A stretch of 64,000 bases of DNA from NCBI GenBank assembly GCA_900762355.1, contig CAAFGE010000016.1, positions 1 through 64,000 of the forward strand. Reading direction: 5' to 3'. The translations under genes were made by a program, and so were the position numbers. This DNA is from an uncultured Collinsella sp. Lineage in GTDB: Bacteria; Actinomycetota; Coriobacteriia; Coriobacteriales; Coriobacteriaceae. Below are positions 34,403 through 42,174 of the stretch, piece after piece; positions within the stretch are counted from its first letter, which is position 1; each line of letters starts with the position of its first letter. The notes below the pieces were generated by a model, which did no database searches, was not told where the DNA came from, and worked only from the letters and a program-made list of their open reading frames with translations.

Positions 34403-36166
34403 CTAGTGCTTGCCGCCGTGACTGTTGAGCCAGATATTGCGGCCCAGCATAAGCGCCAGCACCAACGCGCTCACGTAGCCCAAAAAGCCAATGACCGGAA
34501 TGCCAAACACAACCGGCTCGATGCGCGCGTAGTACACCACCGACGAACCGATAAACAGACCGGCGATCACAATTGCCATCGACATGCGGTCGATAATTCC
34601 ACCCAGCTGTCGCAGCGCCTTATCGCTGCTCATGATCTGCGTGTTCACCTTAAGCTGGCCGCGCGTGAGCATGCGCGAAGCCAGGCCCAGATACTCGGCC
34701 GCCTCGAGCGAGCCCTTCGCCGCGCGATAGCTGCTCGCGGCAAGATCGCGTCCCATGTCGCGCACGCGCGCATAGGTGCTTTTTTCGTTTTTGATATGCG
34801 TCTGGATGATCTGGATCATGTTGACGTTGGGCATATACTCAGTCAGCAAACCCTCAAGCGTCACCATGCCGCGCGCGAACATCGTCACCACGCTCGGCAG
34901 CTCAACATCATTCTTACGCGCGAGGTTTAACAGCGAGGTCAAAAACTCGCCGATATCCAGATCCTTCAGGTCAAGGCCCGCAAAGTCAGCCACGATAAAG
35001 TCCAAATCGGACAAAAAGGCCGAATGATCGAGCTCGGCCGAATCGCCACGCGTCACGGCGAAGCGCATGAGCGAATCCTTGAGCTTGGGAACGTCACCCT
35101 CGGCCACGGCGAAAATCATGTCCTTTACGATACCGCGATCGTGACTCGACATGCGTCCGACCATGCCCAAGTCGATAAAGTAAACGATACCGTCCTTGAG
35201 AATGATGTTTCCCGCATGCGGGTCGGCATGGAAAAAGCCGTCGTCGAGCACCTGCGTCGAGTAGTCCTCGACGATCGCGGCACCGATCTTTTCCAAGTCA
35301 TAGCCCTCGGCCACCAAGCGTTCAGGATCGGCGATCGAAATGCCGTCGACGTAATCCATGACCACCACGTGCTCGGTGCATAGGTCCAGATAGGATTTAG
35401 GGCACGTCACGCCATGAACGCTCTTATGGAACTCGTAGAAGTCGTTGAGGTTTTTGGCCTCGGCCAAAAAGTTGGTCTCCTCGCGAAACGAGGTCCACAA
35501 CTCCTCGACTACGCCGTGCAGGTCAACGAATTGATCGGTGTTGACGAACTTGGAAACGATACGCACCACCGAGCGGATGATATCGATGTCCTGCGCCATA
35601 ACCTGCTGCGCACCGGGGCGCTGCACCTTGACGGCCACGTCCTCGCCCGTCACCAGACGAGCGCGGTGCACCTGCGCGAGCGATGCGCTACCAAGCGGAT
35701 TGGGGTCGATCGCATCGAACATCTCCCCCAGGCGCAGGCCGTATTCTTCTTCCAGACAACTGAGTACGACCTCGTACGGTACGGGCTCCACGTCGGAGCG
35801 CAGACGACGCAGCTCGTCGCAAAAGCGTTGCGGCAGAATCTCGGACCGGTTGGCCAGAATCTGCCCCATCTTGACGAACATGGGGCCGAGTTCCTCGAGC
35901 AGGCGGCGCAAACGAACCGGCGTGAGGTTATCCCACACACGGTACTTTTTGACCAGGCGAACAATCTGCCCGATGCGCTCGCGGCGACCCGCCGGCGTGA
36001 GCTGGTATTCTTCATCCGGTGCCATCGCGTCGGGCTCCTCGGGGACCATATCGACAGCGCGCGGCTTCTTGCGAGCGCCCGAGACGGCAGCATCGACCTC
36101 ATCGACAACCGCCGCTTCGTCACCCAAGGGATCTAGATTGTTGTAATCGGTGGTGGAATCTGCCAT
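34403..36166 (-). CDS. AarF/UbiB/ABC1-family atypical kinase
   Basis: Protein of 587 residues in the ABC1/UbiB family, membrane-associated atypical kinase/ATPases linked to isoprenoid-lipid (ubiquinone, menaquinone) metabolism. Hallmarks are the family motif LGPMFVKMGQILANRSEILP (residues about 90-110), the Ala-rich nucleotide loop GSASLAQVHRARL, VAVKVQRPG with the ATP Lys, and HADPHAGNIIL with IDLGM in place of DFG. Two C-terminal membrane helices (about 533-553 and 555-576) anchor it. The N-terminal 55 residues are acidic and variable. It is transcribed with the small gene just upstream. Confidence 0.93.
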   Translation of the reverse strand: MADSTTDYNNLDPLGDEAAVVDEVDAAVSGARKKPRAVDMVPEEPDAMAPDEEYQLTPAGRRERIGQIVRLVKKYRVWDNLTPVRLRRLLEELGPMFVKMGQILANRSEILPQRFCDELRRLRSDVEPVPYEVVLSCLEEEYGLRLGEMFDAIDPNPLGSASLAQVHRARLVTGEDVAVKVQRPGAQQVMAQDIDIIRSVVRIVSKFVNTDQFVDLHGVVEELWTSFREETNFLAEAKNLNDFYEFHKSVHGVTCPKSYLDLCTEHVVVMDYVDGISIADPERLVAEGYDLEKIGAAIVEDYSTQVLDDGFFHADPHAGNIILKDGIVYFIDLGMVGRMSSHDRGIVKDMIFAVAEGDVPKLKDSLMRFAVTRGDSAELDHSAFLSDLDFIVADFAGLDLKDLDIGEFLTSLLNLARKNDVELPSVVTMFARGMVTLEGLLTEYMPNVNMIQIIQTHIKNEKSTYARVRDMGRDLAASSYRAAKGSLEAAEYLGLASRMLTRGQLKVNTQIMSSDKALRQLGGIIDRMSMAIVIAGLFIGSSVVYYARIEPVVFGIPVIGFLGYVSALVLALMLGRNIWLNSHGGKH

Positions 36167-36174
36167 CTGCGCTG

Positions 36175-36591
36175 CTACTCGGCCTCTTCGGTATCCTTCG
36201 CATCGTCGGGCTCAACGGACTCGACGGGCACCGAGGTCACGTTGTCCTCGACCGAATCGACGATGTCGCGCACATGGGCCAGGAAGGCCGTGCGCTCGGG
36301 GGCGGTCATGACGCGGACGCGGGCAAGGATGAGCTCGTCAAGCACGCGCTGGGCCGCGGTCTCGCCCTGCATGCCCAAGCGCTCGGTCAGATCGGAGATG
36401 GTGCCACCGGCCTGCTCGAACATGTCGGACACACTGCGGGCGATATCGGGGGCGCCTGCGTCCTTGCGCACCTGCTCGCCCTTGGTATTAAGGTCGTCGA
36501 GAACCTTCTTGCTGCCCTCGACGGCAACGGCGGCGGCGCCGAAGCCCACGTTAATGGCACCGTTAACAAGCTGATCGAGTTTCATAACCAT
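36175..36591 (-). CDS. Small phasin-like protein upstream of AarF
   Basis: Protein of 138 residues. Residues 1-25 (VMKLDQLVNGAINVGFGAAAVAVEG) are mildly hydrophobic and amphipathic. The middle is helical and charged, and the end is acidic (VESVEPDDAKDTEEAE). The layout resembles the phasin-like proteins often found beside AarF/UbiB kinases, which may be substrates or membrane adaptors; this is inference from context. The start at 36591 follows GGAG; alternatives lie within 12 bases. The gene ends 8 bases before the kinase start, so the two are co-transcribed. Confidence 0.8.
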   Translation of the reverse strand: MVMKLDQLVNGAINVGFGAAAVAVEGSKKVLDDLNTKGEQVRKDAGAPDIARSVSDMFEQAGGTISDLTERLGMQGETAAQRVLDELILARVRVMTAPERTAFLAHVRDIVDSVEDNVTSVPVESVEPDDAKDTEEAE

Positions 36592-36690
36592 GGTTGTCTC
36601 CAATCACAAACAACTGCATTGGCGTTCTTGTACCCAAGATTGAGTGAAAGCGACAAAGCGTTTTAGCGCTATTCGATCGACGGGAAATCC

Positions 36691-38214
36691 CTATCTCACG
36701 TTGTCGTTCATCGCGAAAGAGTTCTTCATGGCGCAGCTCGTGGTGTAGAGCACCTTGCCCAGTAGAGCATCGGTCTCTACGCGAACACGCTCGGCAAACT
36801 CCTCGTTGGCGCGTGCAAGCTCGGCAGGCACCTCGGCCTCGGGTAGAACGGCTACGGCAGCGTCGACGTCATGGATCTGCTTGTGGCCCATGCCACCGAC
36901 CTTCTCCTGATAGTCCTCCACGGCGCGACCGCACTCGTGGAAACGGACATCGGCCAGGGCGCCGATCAGGCGGTTGGCCCAGTAGAAGTTCTCGGACGTC
37001 ACGCGAGCCTGGGTGTCAGCGTAGTACTCGGGCATGGTCTCGACGTTGGCGTACAGCGGAACCAGCGCGTTAAACGAGTTGGAGCCAAAGGCCATCCACT
37101 GCACGGCGCGGTAGGCCGGCTGCGCATAGGGACGCAGCTGCAGTACGGCGAGTTGGCTGTTGCGGTTGATGCCGATGGGACGATAGGCGCCGCGTGTGGC
37201 GGGCGTACCCTTGCTGCCGTAGCAGTCGTACTCCGTGCCCTGGTAGTGGCTCGAAAGCACGTACTTGATGTCCTCGATGGTCACCTTACGCTCGGGCACG
37301 CGGCTCCAGGGGATATCGTCGCTCTCGGGCGTGTAGTCGGCCTCGGGACCGTCCCACACATCGCTGGGGTTAAGGCAGCGCTGCATGTACCACGCGCGCG
37401 GCGTGTTGTAGACATGGTCGCTGTCGCTGTGCGAGCCAAAGGCCTCGCGCGGGTTGAAGACCGTCGCCGGACCGTCGCCCTCAACGCCCAGCGTCAAGTC
37501 CAGATGCCACTCGGCCATCCAGGCGCGCAGGTCGGCGGAGCACATGTGGTCGGCCTGGGCGCCCTCGGCGTCATCCAGGTCAAAGCTATCGATACCCAGC
37601 TGGTTGGGCATGGTCACATAAGCGTCATCGGGCACGCGCTTGGCGATCCAGTGGTGGCCGCCGATGGTCTCGAGCCACCAGATCTCGTCCACGTCGCTAA
37701 AGGCGATGCCGTTGTTCTCGTAGGTGCCGTAGCGCTCGAGCAGGTCACCCAGAATGCGTACGCCGTCGCGGGCGGATTTGGCATATGGCAGCACCAGGGT
37801 CACCATGTCCTCCTCGCCCAGACCGCCGGGCTGCGACGGAACATAGCCGTCCTCGCCCTCGTTGCCCTTGGCGGGCACGTAGTCCACGAGCGGGTCGGCG
37901 CCGCGAACGCGCTCGTTGGTGGTGAGCGTCTCGGTTGCGGACATACCCACATTGAGCTCGTTGAAACCGGCCTCGGCCCAGATGCCGTGGCCCGGAACAA
38001 CATCGGGGACGCTCGTGTAGCGCATGGGGTTATCGGGCAGCTCAACGGTCAGGTGACTCAGGACGCTCGTGTAGACGCGCGGCTGCTCGTCGGAATGCAC
38101 CACGCGCATACGCTTGGGCTCAAACACCCCGTTGGACGAGTCCTCGTTGCGGGCAACCAACGTCGACCCGTCGTAGCTCGCGTTCTTACCAACCAAAATC
38201 GTTGTGCACGGCAT
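36691..38214 (-). CDS. C69 family dipeptidase (PepD-like)
   Basis: Ntn-type dipeptidase of family C69, 507 residues. With the start at 38214 the protein begins MPCTTILVGKNASYDGS, placing the nucleophile at Cys3, as in family members that start without a long propeptide; AAGGAGG lies six bases upstream. Other family marks are ARNEDSSNGVFEPK, GGHHWIAKRVPDDAYVTMPNQ and the C-terminal QEKVGGMGHKQIHD region. No signal peptide, so it should be cytosolic. With the M20 dipeptidase it suggests peptide-based nutrition. Confidence 0.93.
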   Translation of the reverse strand: MPCTTILVGKNASYDGSTLVARNEDSSNGVFEPKRMRVVHSDEQPRVYTSVLSHLTVELPDNPMRYTSVPDVVPGHGIWAEAGFNELNVGMSATETLTTNERVRGADPLVDYVPAKGNEGEDGYVPSQPGGLGEEDMVTLVLPYAKSARDGVRILGDLLERYGTYENNGIAFSDVDEIWWLETIGGHHWIAKRVPDDAYVTMPNQLGIDSFDLDDAEGAQADHMCSADLRAWMAEWHLDLTLGVEGDGPATVFNPREAFGSHSDSDHVYNTPRAWYMQRCLNPSDVWDGPEADYTPESDDIPWSRVPERKVTIEDIKYVLSSHYQGTEYDCYGSKGTPATRGAYRPIGINRNSQLAVLQLRPYAQPAYRAVQWMAFGSNSFNALVPLYANVETMPEYYADTQARVTSENFYWANRLIGALADVRFHECGRAVEDYQEKVGGMGHKQIHDVDAAVAVLPEAEVPAELARANEEFAERVRVETDALLGKVLYTTSCAMKNSFAMNDNVR

Positions 38215-38300
38215 GCGCATCCTCCTTGAGCGAAGAAATCAAACGATAACAGTGTATCGCTTCGGCGCAGAAAGGGCGAAACCGCGGCGCTGGCAACCCC

Positions 38301-38531
38301 TGTGGTCAAAAAATGCCAAATATGAGTACTGTCACCAATTTAGTAACAGCAATTTTGCTACGTACGGGTGTCGAAAGTCTACATTTGTTCAGAAATTAGA
38401 TGATGTAATTCCTCATAGGTCCAATAAAATAGGCTCTCTATCGATAATAAATATCGTTAGAGAGCCTATTTGACCTAAAATATATGTGACTGTCTTGGCA
38501 ACAGTACTCATATTTGGCATTTTTTGTCCAC
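38301..38531. mobile_element. MITE-like element with 31-bp terminal inverted repeats
   Basis: AT-rich 231-bp island between the C69 gene and folD. The ends (38302-38332 and 38501-38531) are inverted repeats of 31 bp with one mismatch, beginning GTGGTCAAAAAATGCC. A second strong hairpin lies inside: AAATAGGCTCTCTA (38427-38440) with TAGAGAGCCTATTT (38458-38471), closed by CGATA/TATCG. No reading frame of note. The size, ends and absence of a transposase fit a miniature inverted-repeat transposable element; no clear target duplication was found. Confidence 0.75.
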
Positions 38532-38568
38532 GGGGTATAGAACTAACCCCTCAAACAGCCCAAAACGC

Positions 38569-39423
38569 CTATTTCGATGCGCGCTCGGCCGCCTCGATCA
38601 CGTGTTTGGCGAGGATCGCCGTCGTCACAGCGCCCACGCCGCCCGGCACGGGCGTGATGGCGTTAACGACCGGCTCCGCAGCATCAGAATCGACGTCACC
38701 CACCAGCTTGCCAGCGGCCTCGTCCCAATTAATGCCAACATCGATGATCGTCTGACCCTCGCGAACCGCATCCACGCCAATCGTACGCGCGCGTCCAACG
38801 GCGGCAACCACAATGTCGGCAGCACGACACTCGGCAGCAAGGTCGCGCGTATGCGTATGGCACGTCGTCACGGTCGCATTGCGCGCCGTAAGCATGGCGG
38901 CAACAGGACGCCCGATCACCAGCGAGCGCCCGACCACAGCAACCTTAGCTCCATCCAGCTCAACGCCGTAATGATCCAGCAAAGCAAGCACGGCTTCGGC
39001 TGTGCAGGGGGCAAAACCCTCGCCGCGCCCCGAAAGCGTGGTGAGCAGCGAAACCGGCGTCATGGAGTCAACGTCCTTAGCAGGATCGAGTGCCGCGGCA
39101 ACCGCGTCCTCGTCAAGGCCGGCGGGCAGCGGGCGGAACATCAGGCAGCCATGAACAGACGAATCGGTATTGATGTCCTCGATGGCCGCCAACAGCTCGT
39201 CCTGCGAAACATCGGCGGGAAGCAAAACGCGGCGAGCTTCAATGCCAACCTTCTCGCAGCGCTTGAGCGCACCGCGCTCGTAGGATAGGTCGTCCTCGCG
39301 TTCACCCACACGCACGATAGCCAACGTCGGAACAACGCCGCGCTCGCGCAAAGCCACGCAGCGAGCAGCAAGTTCCTCAGTCAACGCGCGAGCAACGGGA
39401 GCACCCTTCAGCAGTTCAGCCAT
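38569..39423 (-). CDS. folD: FolD-type methylenetetrahydrofolate dehydrogenase lacking cyclohydrolase residues
   Basis: Folate C1-cycle enzyme of 284 residues, normally both NADP-dependent 5,10-methylene-THF dehydrogenase and methenyl-THF cyclohydrolase. The fold and NADP site are intact (VVGRSLVIGRPVAAML, TPVPGGVGAVTTA, KDVDS). But the catalytic YxxxK Lys is absent: the segment reads SYERGALK with A52 where E. coli FolD has K54. The conserved Gln of VQLPLP is also lost (LMFRPLP, F96). Loss of the Lys in other FolD-type enzymes abolishes cyclohydrolase while sparing dehydrogenase activity. Immediately upstream lies fchA, a dedicated cyclohydrolase. The start at 39423 follows AGAGAGG. The pair are 2 bases apart. 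Confidence 0.93.
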   Translation of the reverse strand: MAELLKGAPVARALTEELAARCVALRERGVVPTLAIVRVGEREDDLSYERGALKRCEKVGIEARRVLLPADVSQDELLAAIEDINTDSSVHGCLMFRPLPAGLDEDAVAAALDPAKDVDSMTPVSLLTTLSGRGEGFAPCTAEAVLALLDHYGVELDGAKVAVVGRSLVIGRPVAAMLTARNATVTTCHTHTRDLAAECRAADIVVAAVGRARTIGVDAVREGQTIIDVGINWDEAAGKLVGDVDSDAAEPVVNAITPVPGGVGAVTTAILAKHVIEAAERASK

Positions 39424-39425
39424 GG

Positions 39426-40058
39426 CTATCCTCTCTTTCTTGCAGCGTCGGCGGCGCGGCGCGCCAGCGCATCGGCGCGCGGCAACCACGTGTCGAGCAA
39501 CTCATCACACGCCGTCTCGAGTTCCTCAGCACGAGCGCGATCCTTCATAGACGTGGTGTTCGCAAAGAGCGTCAAGCTCGCGCCCTGCATAGCGGAACGG
39601 CAGAACACGGCGCCGCACGCCACATCGGACAGCAGCTGACGCGAACCCTTGTCGGCCATGTCCTCGAGCAGCGCCAGTGCACGCCCGCAGGCATCCATAA
39701 TGCGATACGGCGGCATAGCTGCCACATGCAGCGCATCCTGAATCGCGGCCGCTCGAGCCGGATCGTCACGCGGAATACCGTACGCCGCGGACACCTGCCC
39801 ATAGGCACGAACGTCCTCGGCAACCAACTCGACAAGCTCCTGGGCCAACTCATCAGCCTGGGCAAACGCACGCGTCAGGTCATCCGCACGATCAGCAAGC
39901 GCGGGATTGGTCGCACCGTAGCGGGCAACCATTCCGCACAGCGAGGCGCCCAGCGCGCCCACAAAGGCGCTCGCGCTGCCACCGCCGGGAACCGGCTCGC
40001 GCGCGGCCAGCGCCTCGGCAAACCCGCGGCAGGTCTTGTCCATCATCTCTTGGCTCAT
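39426..40058 (-). CDS. fchA: Methenyltetrahydrofolate cyclohydrolase, FTCD_C family
   Basis: Protein of 210 residues in the formiminotransferase-cyclodeaminase C-terminal family, which includes FchA of clostridia. The nucleotide-independent folate site is marked by PVPGGGSASAFVGALGASLCGMV near residues 23-45. The remaining helices match the family length of about 205. It most likely hydrolyses 5,10-methenyl-THF to 10-formyl-THF, the step for which the adjacent FolD appears to lack residues. Formiminotetrahydrofolate cyclodeaminase in histidine breakdown is the alternative, but no hut genes are nearby. GAAGGTG precedes the ATG at 40058 by nine bases. Confidence 0.88.
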   Translation of the reverse strand: MSQEMMDKTCRGFAEALAAREPVPGGGSASAFVGALGASLCGMVARYGATNPALADRADDLTRAFAQADELAQELVELVAEDVRAYGQVSAAYGIPRDDPARAAAIQDALHVAAMPPYRIMDACGRALALLEDMADKGSRQLLSDVACGAVFCRSAMQGASLTLFANTTSMKDRARAEELETACDELLDTWLPRADALARRAADAARKRG

Positions 40059-40434
40059 ACGCATGCACCTTCAAGTCATATACATCGGTCGGGTGGCAAC
40101 CGCCGACCGACCGCATCGATCACGTAATGGTGCTAAGTCTAGCCCATAAGTACTCGAGCGTCAGCGCACCTGGCCATCGCGGATTTCTATGGCACACGAT
40201 AGGCGACAGCAACGCAAACATGGGACACATGGCCCACGTTTCGAGACTCCCGGGCAGCGGCAACTGGGGCATACATATAAGTAAGGAGCCCTATGTTGGG
40301 GCAAGCTCATCACGGCACCGGACGACGAATGGAGGAATAACCGCACAGTAAACAAAGGCATCATGTGCATGCGTAACCGCCGCCCCAGCGATCCGCGGCA
40401 CACGATGTCCCTGGCAGACAAGGAGGACGCCACC
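40059..40434. promoter_or_regulatory. Promoter region of lipoprotein 1 with shared palindrome
   Basis: Contains the imperfect palindrome TGGGACACATGGCCCA at 40221-40236, found again upstream of the paralogous gene at 41186-41201. A 15-codon frame at 40293-40340 (MLGQAHHGTGRRMEE) has AAGGAG four bases before its ATG and could be a leader peptide. CAGTAAA followed closely by AAGGCA near 40346 also recurs upstream of the second gene. Confidence 0.45.
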
Positions 40435-41034
40435 ATGAAGAAAAAGACCCTATCGATCCTTTCCCTTTGCATCGCCCTCTTTGCCGCGTTTGCCCTTGTC
40501 GGCTGCGGCGGGAGCGCATCGGGCGGCGGCAGCGCCTCCAAGAGCGAGAGCAAGGAAAAGGCCCCCGTCGCCAAGAAGACCGACTTTATCTGGTTTAAGG
40601 TCGAGATGCCCGAGGGCGTCGGCGTAAGCGACTCCGCCGGCAAGAATGCCGACAGGGTCCAGCTCACCTTCCCCGAAGACGAGAACGCCTCGGCCGATCG
40701 CTTTATCCCCGTTTGGAAAAAAGCACTGACGGCCGAGGAATCCCACGCCGACCAGGCGGAAAAGAAGGGGGATACGTTCCAGTGGAAGGATGGCGGGTCC
40801 GTCGAGTATAACGGCAGGACGTGGCTCGTCGGAACATACGAGGACAACAGCGGCATCTCAACCATGCTTTTTACCGACGTTGAGCCGGGAAGCGTCTACG
40901 TCCTCATCTCGAACTTCGACCAGCACAAGAAAGAAGCCGAGACGCTCCTCAACTCCATCGAGTTCCCCGACGACATGAAGAAAGCAGTTGACGAGGCACG
41001 CGAAGTCGAGATTTCGAGCATCGAGATCAAGTAA
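40435..41034 (+). CDS. Secreted lipoprotein (first of tandem paralogues)
   Basis: Lipoprotein of 199 residues. The signal peptide MKKKTLSILSLCIALFAAF ends in the lipobox LVGC with C24 as the lipid-modified residue, followed by a Gly/Ser-rich linker. The mature domain begins near TDFIWFKVEMPEGV and ends VEISSIEIK. No known family recognised. AAGGAGG lies eight bases before the ATG. It is a paralogue of the next gene, which shares the same signal-peptide plan, TDFIWFKVE opening and C-terminal IEIK. A strong terminator follows, so each copy is its own unit. Confidence 0.88.
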   Translation: MKKKTLSILSLCIALFAAFALVGCGGSASGGGSASKSESKEKAPVAKKTDFIWFKVEMPEGVGVSDSAGKNADRVQLTFPEDENASADRFIPVWKKALTAEESHADQAEKKGDTFQWKDGGSVEYNGRTWLVGTYEDNSGISTMLFTDVEPGSVYVLISNFDQHKKEAETLLNSIEFPDDMKKAVDEAREVEISSIEIK

Positions 41035-41103
41035 CGGGACACCCGCACGCGCCCACGCGCGCCTACGCGCACGCGCACCATTAAAACAACGGGCGCCCAA
41101 CCC

Positions 41104-41138
41104 GGGGAGGGCCGACAGCATCGGCCCTCCCCTCTTTT
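41104..41138 (+). terminator. Rho-independent terminator after lipoprotein 1
   Basis: GGGGAGGGCCGA/TCGGCCCTCCCC, 12-bp perfect stem with CAGCA loop, followed by TCTTTT. Confidence 0.9.
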
Positions 41139-41185
41139 GTGCCCGCGCATATTGCCACTTGTCGGCGCAAATCCGGCACCCAGAA

Positions 41186-41201
41186 TGGGACACATGGCCC
41201 A
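41186..41201. promoter_or_regulatory. Candidate operator shared by the lipoprotein pair
   Basis: TGGGACACATGGCCCA, an imperfect palindrome (TGGGnCAnnTGnCCCA), is identical to 40221-40236. It lies 74 bases before the second lipoprotein start and 198 bases before the first. It could be a regulator site or a remnant of the duplication. Confidence 0.5.
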
Positions 41202-41275
41202 CCCGAACAAGCCGCTCGCGCGTACAGTAAAGGCAGGTAATCCATGGGCGGTTACAGATCGAGGAGGACACGACC

Positions 41276-41869
41276 ATGAAAAAGAAGGCCTTTGCGATTC
41301 TCACCCTCTGCATGAGTCTCTTTGCCGCAGTCTCCCTGGTGGGCTGCGGTGGCAGCGGCGGCGCTACCGGAAGCGGCGGTGGCGGCGGAGCAGAAAAGCC
41401 AGCCGTGGATATGAGGACCGATTTCATTTGGTTTAAGGTCGAGGTGCCCGAGGGCGTCGAAATCACGGACGTCGCAGGCGACACCGCCGACAGGGCCCAG
41501 TTTAAGTTCACCGAGAGCGAGCACGCCAGCGACCGCTTCATCCCCGTCTTCGACTCCGACAAGAACGCCGACGAGCTGTTCGATTACGAGGCCAAATGGA
41601 AGGCCAACTTTGAGTGGACCGAGAATGATCCCGTCAAGTACAACGGCAAGACTTGGCGCAACGCTTCCTATACACACTCGGGCGGCGTGACGACTGAGTA
41701 CTTCACCGAAGCAGGCGGCGGCAGCGTATACGTGAGCATCGACAACGTCGAGGAGCACAAGGACGCCGTCGAGACCATGATGAAGTCTCTGGAATTTGCC
41801 GACGACATCGCCGAAGCCAAGACCGAGGCCATGGACGTCAAGCTCGACGATATCGAGATCAAGCGCTAA
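41276..41869 (+). CDS. Secreted lipoprotein (second of tandem paralogues)
   Basis: Lipoprotein of 197 residues, paralogue of the gene 240 bases upstream. Signal peptide MKKKAFAILTLCMSLFAAV with lipobox LVGC (C24), then a Gly-rich linker. The mature domain starts TDFIWFKVEVPEGVEI and ends LDDIEIKR. Compared with its sister it has two extra acidic stretches and a different C-terminal helix. Function unknown; the shared WFKVE opening and alternating hydrophobic pattern suggest a beta-rich extracellular domain. GAGGAGG precedes the ATG. Confidence 0.88.
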   Translation: MKKKAFAILTLCMSLFAAVSLVGCGGSGGATGSGGGGGAEKPAVDMRTDFIWFKVEVPEGVEITDVAGDTADRAQFKFTESEHASDRFIPVFDSDKNADELFDYEAKWKANFEWTENDPVKYNGKTWRNASYTHSGGVTTEYFTEAGGGSVYVSIDNVEEHKDAVETMMKSLEFADDIAEAKTEAMDVKLDDIEIKR

Positions 41870-42174
41870 GCGACTGGCGAGCGCAGCGGGAAACACGGGC
41901 GCAGTGCAAACAAGCGACGGTACCCCAGCGCTTCGTACCCAGGGAGGGCCGGTAAACCGACCCTCCCTTTCTTATGCCTGTAGCCGACGAACGCGAGGAT
42001 GCCGGACGCCGGAACCGCCCCAAATGTGGCAACAGTACGAAAACGACAAACACCCCAACACGTCCGCCCACCGATTTATTGCGCCGCGCAGACAATTAAA
42101 CCAGCATCTTTAAACATCTGGGCAGTATAGTGACCAAAACTATCGCATAACCGCACTCTGCGAATGGAGAAGTT
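41870..42174 (+). terminator. Terminator after lipoprotein 2 and PLC promoter region
   Basis: GGGAGGGCCGGT/CCGACCCTCCC stem (41942-41967) followed by TTTCTT terminates the second lipoprotein. The rest, to 42174, is AT-richer and should hold the promoter of the phospholipase gene; no operator was recognised. Confidence 0.75.
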
